Shown here in pieces: positions 34,012-41,955 of a stretch of DNA of 64,000 bases. The notes beneath the pieces are model-generated. The model did not search any database. It was not told the DNA's origin and was given only the letters and a program-made list of their open reading frames with translations. Positions within the stretch are counted from its first letter, which is position 1. Each line of letters begins with the position of its first letter. Source of the DNA: Mesorhizobium sp. M00.F.Ca.ET.216.01.1.1 (GTDB taxonomy: Bacteria; Pseudomonadota; Alphaproteobacteria; Rhizobiales; Rhizobiaceae). The stretch is taken from assembly GCF_004010325.2 (NCBI RefSeq), contig NZ_SADR02000023.1, positions 1 through 64,000 of the forward strand. Direction: 5' to 3'. Made by a program: the position numbers and the translations under genes.

Positions 34012-35448
34012 GTGATCGCAACCAGCAGGAACAGGGTCGATTGGCGCGCATTGTGGGCGAGCGGCGACCTGGCACGCTTCTGTTTCATCAGCCTCGGCAT
34101 CCTGCTGCACGCTACCAACGAGACCATGGTTGCAACGGTGATGCCGGCGATGGTCGGCGAGCTCTCCGGCCTGCAACTGGTTGGCTGGTCGCTGGCGATC
34201 TACGAGCTCGGTGCCATTGTCGCAGGCGCCGCCGCCGGACGGCTGGTGAGTTACGTCGCCCTGCGCACCACCATGGTGGTTGCTGCCTTGCTCTACGCGG
34301 CCGGTGCGCTGGTCTGTGCGACAGCGCCTTCCATGCCGCTCTTCCTCGCCGGACGGCTGATCGAAGGGTTCGGCGGCGGCGCGCTGGTGTCGCTGGCCTT
34401 CGTCTCGGTCGAACGGCTGTTTCCGCGTACCATCTGGCCGCAGCTTTTCGGCGTCATGTCGGCGATCTGGGGCGTCGCCGCCTTCAGCGGGCCGGTGCTC
34501 GGCGCCGTCATGACCGAATTGCTGTCGTGGCGCTGGGCATTTGGCATCTTCACGCTTGGCGGTACGGCCATGGCGCTGGCGAGCTTCATCATGCTCGACA
34601 CGCCCGAGGCGACCAGGCCGCAGGCAACCACCGGCGCGGCGCCGCCCTTCCCCTTTGCCGCGCTCGGTTGCCTTGCCGTCAGCGTCGTGCTGATCGCGAT
34701 GGCCGGCGTCGACATCGCCCTGCTGCGTTCGTCGCTGCTGCTGGCTCTCGGCCTGATCGGCCTTGCACTGTTCGTCCGCGTCGACGCACTGAAGCCGCAC
34801 TCGCGCCTGTTCCCGTCACGGCTGTTCTCATGGCGCACGCCGGTTGGCAGCGGGATGACCATGGTTGCCGCGTTTTCCGTAGCGACCTGCTCCTTCGCCG
34901 TCTACGGGCCGCTGCTTCTGACCAGCCTGCACGGCATTCCGATCCTGACCACCGGCTACATCATCGCCGCCGAATCGATCGCCTGGTCGATCCTATCGAT
35001 CCTCGTTGCCAATGCGCCGCCGGAGCGCGAACGGCTGATCATCGTCGGCGGCGCGCTGATGATCGCGACCGGTATCGCCGGTTTCGCCCTTACGGTGCCG
35101 GCCGGCTCGATCCCGCTGATCCTGCTCTGCGCCTTGCTGCAGGGCGGCGGCTTCGGCGTCGCCTGGCCCTTCCTCACCCGCATCATCGTGGCATCGGCGC
35201 GTTATGGTGAGCAGACCATCGCTTCCGCCGCCGTGCCGACCATGCAGCGCATCGGCTACGCGGTGGGTGCGGCGCTGACCGGCATCGTCGCTAACGCCAG
35301 CGGCTTTTCCGAAGGCCTCAACCGCGAGGCGGCAGCGAACGTCGCCGCCTGGCTGTTCCTTGCCTTCGTGCCGCTCGGGATCCTGGGATGCCTTGCAGCG
35401 TTGCGGATTTCGGCGGCCACTGACCGGCCGCAGGAAGCGATCAGCTAG
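34012..35448 (+). CDS. MFS transporter, DHA2-like drug/solute exporter
   Basis: A 478-residue major facilitator with about fourteen hydrophobic segments. The family signatures are GEFGGG-like ALFLAGRLIEGFGGGALVSL near residue 110 and the first-loop region LVGWSLAIYELGAIVAGAAAGRL. It should export small molecules against the proton gradient. It starts with GTG at 34012 after GGGAG. A SoxR/MerR-type promoter lies upstream, suggesting induction by redox-active compounds or another MerR-sensed stress. Its stop overlaps the coaBC stop convergently by 4 bp. The substrate is unknown. Confidence 0.88.
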   Translation: MIATSRNRVDWRALWASGDLARFCFISLGILLHATNETMVATVMPAMVGELSGLQLVGWSLAIYELGAIVAGAAAGRLVSYVALRTTMVVAALLYAAGALVCATAPSMPLFLAGRLIEGFGGGALVSLAFVSVERLFPRTIWPQLFGVMSAIWGVAAFSGPVLGAVMTELLSWRWAFGIFTLGGTAMALASFIMLDTPEATRPQATTGAAPPFPFAALGCLAVSVVLIAMAGVDIALLRSSLLLALGLIGLALFVRVDALKPHSRLFPSRLFSWRTPVGSGMTMVAAFSVATCSFAVYGPLLLTSLHGIPILTTGYIIAAESIAWSILSILVANAPPERERLIIVGGALMIATGIAGFALTVPAGSIPLILLCALLQGGGFGVAWPFLTRIIVASARYGEQTIASAAVPTMQRIGYAVGAALTGIVANASGFSEGLNREAAANVAAWLFLAFVPLGILGCLAALRISAATDRPQEAIS

Positions 35449-36917
35449 ACCACGATCGTCTTCAACCGCTCCGCAATTAATGTCGCGAGCCGCATAGCCA
35501 CTTCGTCCTTGCTCATCTCCGGCCATTCCTCGACGCCGGCCTTCGACACGATCCGCACCCGGTTGCGGTCGCCGCCCATCACTCCGGACGGACCGACACC
35601 GCTTTCGTGCGACACGTCGTTGGCGACGATGAGATCGGCGCCTTTCCCGGCAAGTTTGGCCTGGGCGTTCTTGACCAGATCCTGCGTCTCGGCGGCGAAG
35701 CCGACGACCAGGCCCGGCCGCCGCTTATGATGACCGACGCCGGCGAGAATGTCGGGATTCTCGACCATTTGCAGCGCCGGCGGCCTCTCGCCGGCCTGCT
35801 TCTTGATCTTTTCACCGGCGGATTTCGCGGTGCGCCAGTCGGCGACCGCCGCGACGAATACCCCGGCATCGGCCGGCAGGAGTTGTTCGACGGCGTCCTT
35901 CATTTCGGCTGCGGTTTCGACATGCAGCGTGGTGACGCCGACCGGATCGGCAATGGCAACCGGGCCGGAGACGAGGCGGACATCGGCGCCGAGCTTCGCC
36001 AGCGCCGCTGCGATGGCGTGGCCCTGCTTACCGGAGGAGCGGTTGGCGATGTAGCGCACCGGGTCAATCGGCTCATGCGTCGGTCCAGAGGTGACGATGA
36101 TCCTCCTCCCCGACAGCGGCTTCGGCCTGTTATCGAGCAGCGCCTCGATCGCGGCGACGACCTCCAGCGGCTCGGTCATGCGGCCTTCGCCCGCCTCGTT
36201 GCTCTCGGCCATCTCGCCCTTCGCCGGGCCAACGAATGCGATGCCGTCCTTCTGCAGCGTCGCGCGGTTGCGGCGCGTCGCCGGATGCGTCCACATTTTT
36301 GGGTTCATGGCCGGCGCCATCAGCACCGACTTGTCGGTGGCAATGAGCACGGTGGAGGCAAGATCGTTGGCATGACCATTGGCAAGTTTTGCCATCAGGT
36401 CGGCGGTGGCGGGCGCCACGACCACAAGGTCAGCCTCGCGCGACAGGCGGATGTGGCCGACATCGTGCTCGTCATTGCGGTCGAACAATTCGGTGAAGAC
36501 GCGGTCGGCCGAAAGCGCCCCGACCGACAGCGTGGTGACGAATTCCTGCGCCGCAGCCGTCATCACCACCCGCACCGCAGCGCCGCGCTCGCGCAGCCGG
36601 CGGATCAGGTCGAGCGCCTTGTAGGCGGCGATACCACCGCCGATGATGAGCAGGATGCGCTTGCCGGAAAGGCTGCCTCGCGGGAAGATATTGCTCGAAG
36701 CGGCGGTAATTGGCGCCACCGGACTGCGTGAGCTTGCCAGTTCGCGGAGGGTCTTCTCGATCTGCTCGATACGGCCAACCGGCCCGAGTTGACCTTCGAC
36801 CGCGGCCCGGATCATCACCCTGGCCTGTTCTTCCATGGAGCGATCGTTCTCTGCGGCCAGCTGGCGCAGCAGCTCCTTGACCTCGTCGTCAAGGTTGCGA
36901 ATGGTGATGCTGGCCAT
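35445..36917 (-). CDS. coaBC: CoaBC (phosphopantothenoylcysteine synthetase/decarboxylase) fused to an N-terminal FitA-type RHH domain
   Basis: A 490-residue protein in three parts. Residues 1-43 (MASITIRNLDDEVKELLRQL, then AAENDRSMEEQARVMIRAAV) match the ribbon-helix-helix DNA-binding domain of FitA-type antitoxins. A linker of about 40 residues follows. CoaC, the flavoprotein decarboxylase, begins near residue 84 (GKRILLIIGGGIAAYKALDL, GHIRLSREADLVVVAPATAD, PAMNPKMW). CoaB, the CTP-dependent ligase, begins near 269 (SGRRIIVTSGPTHEPIDPVR, ANRSSGKQG). Together CoaB and CoaC make 4-phosphopantetheine for coenzyme A. The cysteine usual in the CoaC GRM loop is absent here (ESNEAGEGRMTEP). The RHH domain and a FitA-like half-site on its own promoter suggest autoregulation. 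Confidence 0.93.
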   Translation of the reverse strand: MASITIRNLDDEVKELLRQLAAENDRSMEEQARVMIRAAVEGQLGPVGRIEQIEKTLRELASSRSPVAPITAASSNIFPRGSLSGKRILLIIGGGIAAYKALDLIRRLRERGAAVRVVMTAAAQEFVTTLSVGALSADRVFTELFDRNDEHDVGHIRLSREADLVVVAPATADLMAKLANGHANDLASTVLIATDKSVLMAPAMNPKMWTHPATRRNRATLQKDGIAFVGPAKGEMAESNEAGEGRMTEPLEVVAAIEALLDNRPKPLSGRRIIVTSGPTHEPIDPVRYIANRSSGKQGHAIAAALAKLGADVRLVSGPVAIADPVGVTTLHVETAAEMKDAVEQLLPADAGVFVAAVADWRTAKSAGEKIKKQAGERPPALQMVENPDILAGVGHHKRRPGLVVGFAAETQDLVKNAQAKLAGKGADLIVANDVSHESGVGPSGVMGGDRNRVRIVSKAGVEEWPEMSKDEVAMRLATLIAERLKTIVV

Positions 36918-36951
36918 GCGATTGCACTTGCCTCAGATCGACGAATGCAAT

Positions 36952-36985
36952 GATAGCAATGCAATCAATGCTGGACAAGCCGCTA
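36952..36985 (-). promoter_or_regulatory. coaBC promoter with FitA-like half-site on the -10 box
   Basis: Reading the minus strand upstream of coaBC, TTGTCC, a 17-nt spacer and TATCAT form a near-canonical sigma-70 promoter, and TG one base before the -10 makes it an extended -10 type. The sequence TGCTATCA (minus strand, 36951-36958) overlapping this -10 equals the half-site I recall for the gonococcal FitAB operator. A second half-site at FitA-like spacing is degenerate (only GCA conserved). TGCAAT/ATTGCA repeats surround it. Confidence 0.55.
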
Positions 36986-38557
36986 GAAGACGCGCCACGC
37001 GATAAAGACCAGCGTCAGCGCGATCACCCACAACGCCAGCCGACCGGAACGGGTGTGGCGTGCCTCTGCCTTGCCGATCGCGTGTGCGGTTGTCTCGTCG
37101 AAACGCAGCCCGTGCTCGGCCATCAGGTCGATCTCGCGCGACAGCCGCTCGGTGCGGGCGGCAAGGTCCGGCGCCTGGCGAGCCAGCGCCAGCATCGCCT
37201 TGACGCCGTCACGCGCATCGACCAGCAGGCCTCGCGGGCCGAGATTGCCGGCAATCCAGTCGCCGACCACAGGCTCGGCCGTCTTCCACATGTTGAAGGC
37301 CGGGTCGAGCGTGCGGGCAACGCCTTCGACGACCACCATGGTCTTCTGCAGCAGCACCAGTTCGGGCCGCGTCGCCATGTCGAACAGTTCGGTCACCTCG
37401 AAAAGCAGCGTCAGCAGCTTGGCCATCGAGATGGTCTCGGCCGGCTGGCCATGGATCGGCTCGCCGATCGCCCGGATCGCCTGCGCGAAGGCCGCGACAT
37501 TGTGCTGGCGCGGCACATAGCCGGCCTCGAAATGCACTTCGGCGACGCGCAGATAATCGCGGACGATGAAGCCGTAGAGGATTTCGGCAAGGAACCGGCG
37601 TTCCTTCCTGTCGAGCCGGCCGGCAATGCCGAGATCGACGGCGACGATGGTGCCGTCAGCCTCGACGAACAGGTTTCCCGGATGCATGTCGGCGTGGAAA
37701 AAACCGTCACGCAGCGTGTGACGCAGGAACGACTGAACGAGATTGGCGGAGATCGTCTTGAGATCGTGACCTGCCTCGGCGAGGCCGGCAATGTCGCTCA
37801 GCTTGACGCCGTCGACCCACTCCATGGTCAGCACGTCGCGGCCGGTACGCTCCCAGTCGACGGAAGGCACGCGAAAACCGGGATCGTCCTTGGTATTTTC
37901 GCCGAGTTCGGAAAGCGCTGCCGCCTCGAGCCTCAGATCCATTTCGATCTTGGTGGTCTGCGCCAGCGTCTCGGTCACCTCGACCGGCTTCAGGCGGCGC
38001 GACGACGGGATATATTTCTCCTGCAGGCGAGCGGCGAGGAAATAGCTTTCAAGATCCTGGAAGAAGCGGTGCCGCACGCCCGGCCGGATGACTTTCACCG
38101 CCACCCTGGTGACTGCGCCGTCATTGAAGGTTTCGGCGGAGTGGACCTGGGCGATAGAGGCTGCGGCGACAGCATCGCCGAAACTGGCGTAGAGCTCGCC
38201 GACCTTGCGCCCGAGCGAGGCCTCTATGGCCATGGCGGCTTCGGCCTTCGGAAACGTATGCATCTTGTCCTGCAGCATGGCGAGATCGAGCGCCATGTCG
38301 TTGCCGACGACATCAGGCCGTGTCGCCAGGAACTGGCCGAGCTTGACGTAGGACGGGCCGAGCCGGATCACCGCCTTGGCCAGGCGGTCGCCGCGTTCAT
38401 AGGCAAGCGCGCGACGACGGGTAAACAGCCGCGCCAGGCGCCAGCCTAGTTTCGGCAGGCCGGATAGCTCATCGCCCGGCAAGGCCGCGACGACGCCCTC
38501 GCGGACCAGCACCCACCCGGCCCGTGCGAGCCTGAAACCAGCGCCGACGGTGCTCAT
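36983..38557 (-). CDS. ubiB: UbiB, 2-polyprenylphenol hydroxylation accessory kinase-like protein
   Basis: A 524-residue member of the atypical ADCK/UbiB kinase family, required for ubiquinone biosynthesis, probably by extracting or presenting lipid intermediates. The family KxGQ motif is in GPSYVKLGQFLATRPD (about 70-85), followed by AAASIAQVHSAE, a catalytic-loop region FFHADMHPGNLFV, and VAVDLGIAGRLD. Two hydrophobic segments end the protein, the last LALWVIALTLVFIAWRVF at the extreme C-terminus, anchoring it in the membrane. The ATG at 38557 gives the usual 524-residue length. It starts 13 bp after the ubiE stop in the same operon. Confidence 0.96.
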   Translation of the reverse strand: MSTVGAGFRLARAGWVLVREGVVAALPGDELSGLPKLGWRLARLFTRRRALAYERGDRLAKAVIRLGPSYVKLGQFLATRPDVVGNDMALDLAMLQDKMHTFPKAEAAMAIEASLGRKVGELYASFGDAVAAASIAQVHSAETFNDGAVTRVAVKVIRPGVRHRFFQDLESYFLAARLQEKYIPSSRRLKPVEVTETLAQTTKIEMDLRLEAAALSELGENTKDDPGFRVPSVDWERTGRDVLTMEWVDGVKLSDIAGLAEAGHDLKTISANLVQSFLRHTLRDGFFHADMHPGNLFVEADGTIVAVDLGIAGRLDRKERRFLAEILYGFIVRDYLRVAEVHFEAGYVPRQHNVAAFAQAIRAIGEPIHGQPAETISMAKLLTLLFEVTELFDMATRPELVLLQKTMVVVEGVARTLDPAFNMWKTAEPVVGDWIAGNLGPRGLLVDARDGVKAMLALARQAPDLAARTERLSREIDLMAEHGLRFDETTAHAIGKAEARHTRSGRLALWVIALTLVFIAWRVF

Positions 38558-38570
38558 CGCTGCGCTTGCC

Positions 38571-39347
38571 TCAAAGCTTCCAGCCTGAATGGAGTGCGGC
38601 GATGCCGCCCGAATAGTTGCGGAAAGAGACGCGATCGAAGCCGGCACGCGAGATCATCGCGGCGAAATTCTGCTGATTGGGAAATTTGCGGATCGATTCG
38701 ACCAGATAGGAATACGGCTCGCCGTCGCCGGTGACCACCTTGCCGATCCTCGGGATGGCGTTGAACGACCACGCCTCGTAGACCTTGTCGAGCAGCGGCA
38801 TGTCGACCTCGGAAAATTCGAGGCAGAGGAAGCGGCCGCCTGGCTTCAGGACGCGATAAGCTTCGGCAAGCGCTACATCGATGCGCGGCACGTTGCGAAT
38901 GCCGAAAGCGATGGTGTAGGCGTCGAACGTCAGCTCGGCGAAGGGCAGTTTCTCGGCATTGGCCTCGATGAATTCGGTGTTATCAGACAGGCCTTTTTTC
39001 TCAGCCCGGTCGCGGCCTACGGCGAGCATCGAGCCGTTGATGTCGAGGACCGTGGCATGAGCATGGCGATGGCTGGCTTCGATGATGCGGAAGGCGATGT
39101 CGCCGGTACCGCCGGCAACGTCGACGACGCGCCAGCCCGGTTGCTTCGACGGATTGAGCCATGCGACCATGGCGTCCTTCCACAGCCGGTGCAACCCGGC
39201 CGACATCAGGTCGTTCATCAGGTCGTAGCGGTTTGCGACCTTATGGAAAACATCGTTGACCAGGGACTGCTTGTCGCCTGCCCCTACACGCTTGAAACCG
39301 TAGGAGGTTTCCATGCCGCCAGCGGCTGTGGTTCTCTCAACTGACAT
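38571..39347 (-). CDS. ubiE: Ubiquinone/menaquinone C-methyltransferase UbiE
   Basis: A 258-residue class I SAM-dependent methyltransferase that performs the C-methylation step of ubiquinone synthesis. Motifs are VVDVAGGTGDIAFRI (SAM motif I, about 76-90), DINGSMLAVGRDRA, TIAFGIRNVPRIDVALAEAY and RVLKPGGRFLCLEFSEVD, all diagnostic of UbiE/COQ5. N-terminal GFKRVGAGDKQSLVNDVFHK is also typical. The ATG at 39347 gives the family start; the frame is open slightly further upstream. It leads the ubiE-ubiB unit and is divergent from the adenosine deaminase gene. Confidence 0.97.
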   Translation of the reverse strand: MSVERTTAAGGMETSYGFKRVGAGDKQSLVNDVFHKVANRYDLMNDLMSAGLHRLWKDAMVAWLNPSKQPGWRVVDVAGGTGDIAFRIIEASHRHAHATVLDINGSMLAVGRDRAEKKGLSDNTEFIEANAEKLPFAELTFDAYTIAFGIRNVPRIDVALAEAYRVLKPGGRFLCLEFSEVDMPLLDKVYEAWSFNAIPRIGKVVTGDGEPYSYLVESIRKFPNQQNFAAMISRAGFDRVSFRNYSGGIAALHSGWKL

Positions 39348-39460
39348 TATTTTGATCCGCCATAAAACCGGCGGGACCATAGCCGATCGATGGTGCGGAC
39401 GCTATTGTTTAAGGCGCGGTGTTCGGCCGCGCTTCTGGACCGACCTGACGGGATGACTGC

Positions 39461-40435
39461 ATGCCTTTGAAAGCAGAACTGCACTGCCACATCGAAGGGG
39501 CAGCTGCGCCCGAACTCGTCATCCGCCAGGCGCAGAAATACGGCAGGGACACCTCGCGCTACATTCAGAACGGCTCGTTCGTCTGGCACGATTTCACGTC
39601 CTTCCTCGCCACCTATGACTTCTCCTCCGACCTGTTCCGCACGGAAGAGGATTATGCGCGGCTTGCCGATCACTACCTGACCAGCCTCGCCCGCGACGGC
39701 GCCATCTATTCCGAAATCTTCACCTCGCCAGACCACGCCAGCAAGGCCGGCCTGTCACCCAAGGCCTATACGGACGCGCTCGGCGAAGGCATGGCCCGCG
39801 CCAAGGCCAAGACCGGCATTGAGGGCCGTATGATTGTCACCGGCGTGCGCAATGCCGGCGTCGAGTCGATCGAGCAGGCGGCACGCTTCGCGGCCCGGTG
39901 CGGGCATCCGCTGGTCACCGGGTTCGGCGTTGCCGGCGACGAACGCATCGGCGATCTGGAGGACTATGTCAGGGCCTTCGAAATCGCTCGCGAAGCCGGC
40001 CTCGGCATCACCGTCCATGCTGGCGAACTGATGGGCTGGGAGAGCGTCAAGGCAGCACTCGACCATATCCGCCCCTCTCGCATCGGCCACGGCGTGCGCG
40101 CCATCGAGAACCCCGACCTCGTCCGGCGCATCGCCGACGAGGGCGTCGTGCTCGAATGCTGCCCCGGCTCCAACGTCGCGCTCAAGGTCTTCGACAGCTT
40201 CGCCGATCACCCGTTTCCGGCCTTGAAAGCGGCGGGCTGCAAGGTGACGCTCAACTCCGACGACCCGCCCTATTTCTGGACGTCGCTGAAGCGCGAATAC
40301 GACATCGCCGCCGAGCATTTCTCGATGAACGACAAGGCGCTGGCCGCCGTCACCAGGACTGCCATCGAGGCGGCATTCGTCGACAGGAAGACCAGGAGCG
40401 CGCTTCTCGCCCGCCTCAACGGTGCCGCCCGCTGA
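39461..40435 (+). CDS. add: Adenosine deaminase family protein
   Basis: A 324-residue amidohydrolase-superfamily deaminase converting adenosine (or adenine) to inosine (or hypoxanthine). Zinc and catalytic motifs are LHCHIEGAAAPE (HxH at residues 6-8), ITVHAGEL (His and Glu region), SRIGHGVRAIEN and LNSDDPPYF with the catalytic Asp pair. It lies next to upp and to the nucleoside phosphorylase, cytidine deaminase and transporter cluster, supporting a salvage role. Members of this subfamily can prefer adenine, so the exact base specificity is uncertain. Confidence 0.92.
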   Translation: MPLKAELHCHIEGAAAPELVIRQAQKYGRDTSRYIQNGSFVWHDFTSFLATYDFSSDLFRTEEDYARLADHYLTSLARDGAIYSEIFTSPDHASKAGLSPKAYTDALGEGMARAKAKTGIEGRMIVTGVRNAGVESIEQAARFAARCGHPLVTGFGVAGDERIGDLEDYVRAFEIAREAGLGITVHAGELMGWESVKAALDHIRPSRIGHGVRAIENPDLVRRIADEGVVLECCPGSNVALKVFDSFADHPFPALKAAGCKVTLNSDDPPYFWTSLKREYDIAAEHFSMNDKALAAVTRTAIEAAFVDRKTRSALLARLNGAAR

Positions 40436-40586
40436 ACCTCCTTCTCCCGCAAAAACTGTGTGGTCGGCGACCGCAAACGGTTTCTTGGCCGGCATATTGT
40501 CGATAGGGTCTTTCGAGCTGCCTGAAGCACGTCGCGTCCGAAGGGATGCGGCGCGCTCTTTTGGCGATATGCATCAGGAGAACATC

Positions 40587-41216
40587 ATGCAGGGCGTCAC
40601 CGTCGTCGACCATCCGCTTGTCCAGCACAAGCTGACCATCATGCGCAAGAAGGAAACCTCGACGGCCGGCTTCCGGCGGTTGCTGCGCGAGATTTCGTTG
40701 CTTTTGGGCTACGAGGTCACCCGTAATCTCGAACTGACGACGACGACAATCGAAACGCCGATCGAGACGATGGAGGCGCCGACGCTGGAGGGCAAGAAGC
40801 TGGTCTTCGCCTCGGTGCTGCGCGCCGGCAACGGTTTGCTCGAAGGCCTGCTCGATCTGGTGCCGGCGGCACGCGTCGCCCATATCGGTCTCTATCGCGA
40901 CCACGAAACGCTGGAGGCGGTCGAATATTTCTTCAAGGCGCCGAGCGATCTTGCCGACCGGCTGGTGATCGTCGTCGATCCGATGCTGGCCACCGCCAAT
41001 TCGGCGATCGCCGCCATCGACAAGCTGAAAGGGCGCGGTGCCACCAACATCCGCTTCCTCTGTCTCTTGGCAGCGCCCGAAGGCATCGAGCGCTTCACCA
41101 AGGCGCACCCGGATGTCCCCGTCTTCACCGCCTCCATCGACCGCCAGCTCAATGACAAGGGTTATATCATGCCCGGCCTCGGCGACGCCGGCGACCGCAT
41201 GTACGGCACCAAATGA
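40587..41216 (+). CDS. upp: Uracil phosphoribosyltransferase
   Basis: A 209-residue type I phosphoribosyltransferase making UMP from uracil and PRPP. It begins MQGVTVVDHPLVQHKLTIMR and contains LVFASVLRAGNGLLEGLLDL, the PRPP loop VIVVDPMLATANSAIAAID, and the uracil-binding C-terminus DKGYIMPGLGDAGDRMYGTK. AGGAG precedes the ATG by 6 nt. It is the plus-strand neighbour of adenosine deaminase and follows it by 151 bp. Confidence 0.97.
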   Translation: MQGVTVVDHPLVQHKLTIMRKKETSTAGFRRLLREISLLLGYEVTRNLELTTTTIETPIETMEAPTLEGKKLVFASVLRAGNGLLEGLLDLVPAARVAHIGLYRDHETLEAVEYFFKAPSDLADRLVIVVDPMLATANSAIAAIDKLKGRGATNIRFLCLLAAPEGIERFTKAHPDVPVFTASIDRQLNDKGYIMPGLGDAGDRMYGTK

Positions 41217-41260
41217 TTAGAACGCCGCGCGTCCAGTCGGACGCGCAAAGGACGCTCTAA
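41217..41260. repeat. Intergenic palindromic repeat, GCGCGTCC family (copy 1)
   Basis: GCGCGTCC (41227-41234) and GGACGCGC (41239-41246) form a perfect 8-bp stem with loop AGTC. An outer TTAGA...TCTAA pair frames the element, and AAAGGACGCT follows the inner stem. It starts immediately after the upp stop. A related copy follows slyX at 48677. Confidence 0.7.
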
Positions 41261-41381
41261 CACTTTCCAATCCGGGCCATGTGCTGTTTACCGGTCGTTT
41301 ACGCAAAGCTGCGGTTTCGGCGCGCGTTAAAGCGGCAAACACCATGTCGGGATCAGGATCGGCCTGCACGAAGGCTGACCC

Positions 41382-41936
41382 ATGCTGCGCACGCTTCTCA
41401 TTCTTGCTGGAATATCGGTATCGATCCCGATCCTCTATCAGTCGAATCCGCAGCTCTTCGACGGCCTGCTGAGATCGACAACCGGGACCAAGCCGGCAGG
41501 CGATTCACGACCGGACCTGAAACTGGTTGCGGTCCCGGACAAACCGGCGATGCCGCAGCCGCTTGGCCGCAAGGTCGTGGTCGCGGCGGACGAGCGCGGG
41601 CATTTCACCTCGGCCTTCAGGCTCAACGGCCGTCAGGTCGACGGCCTGATCGACACCGGCGCCACCCTGGTCGCCATCAACAGTTCGACGGCGCGCAGGA
41701 TCGGCATCTCGCTCAACCAGTCGGACTTCAGCCATGAGGTCAACACCGCCAACGGCGCGATCAGGGCCGCGCTGGTGACCATCGATCGCCTGCAGATCGG
41801 CAAGATCACGGTCGACAACATCCAGGCGGTCGTGCTCGACGACAGGGCGCTGCAGACCAACCTGATCGGCATGAGCTTCTTGCAGCGGCTTGAAAAATAC
41901 CAGGTCGAAAACGGTACGCTGCTGCTCGTGCAATAA
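41382..41936 (+). CDS. TIGR02281 family clan AA aspartic protease
   Basis: A 184-residue retropepsin-like single-domain aspartic protease. An N-terminal membrane anchor (MLRTLLILAGISVSIPILYQ) is followed by a proline-rich linker and the protease fold with catalytic motif GLIDTGATLVAINSSTARRI (Asp in DTGAT near residue 89). The C-terminal block NLIGMSFLQRLEKYQVENGT is typical of TIGR02281/PerP-like proteins. It is probably active as a dimer at the periplasmic face. It stands alone, convergent with deoA. Confidence 0.9.
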   Translation: MLRTLLILAGISVSIPILYQSNPQLFDGLLRSTTGTKPAGDSRPDLKLVAVPDKPAMPQPLGRKVVVAADERGHFTSAFRLNGRQVDGLIDTGATLVAINSSTARRIGISLNQSDFSHEVNTANGAIRAALVTIDRLQIGKITVDNIQAVVLDDRALQTNLIGMSFLQRLEKYQVENGTLLLVQ

Positions 41937-41955
41937 GCTGCTGCTCGTCTGCCAG

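Noticed and set aside
36950..38449. Plus-strand frame of about 499 codons opposite ubiB
   Set aside because: Antisense of a canonical 524-residue UbiB; composition is unlike a folded protein.
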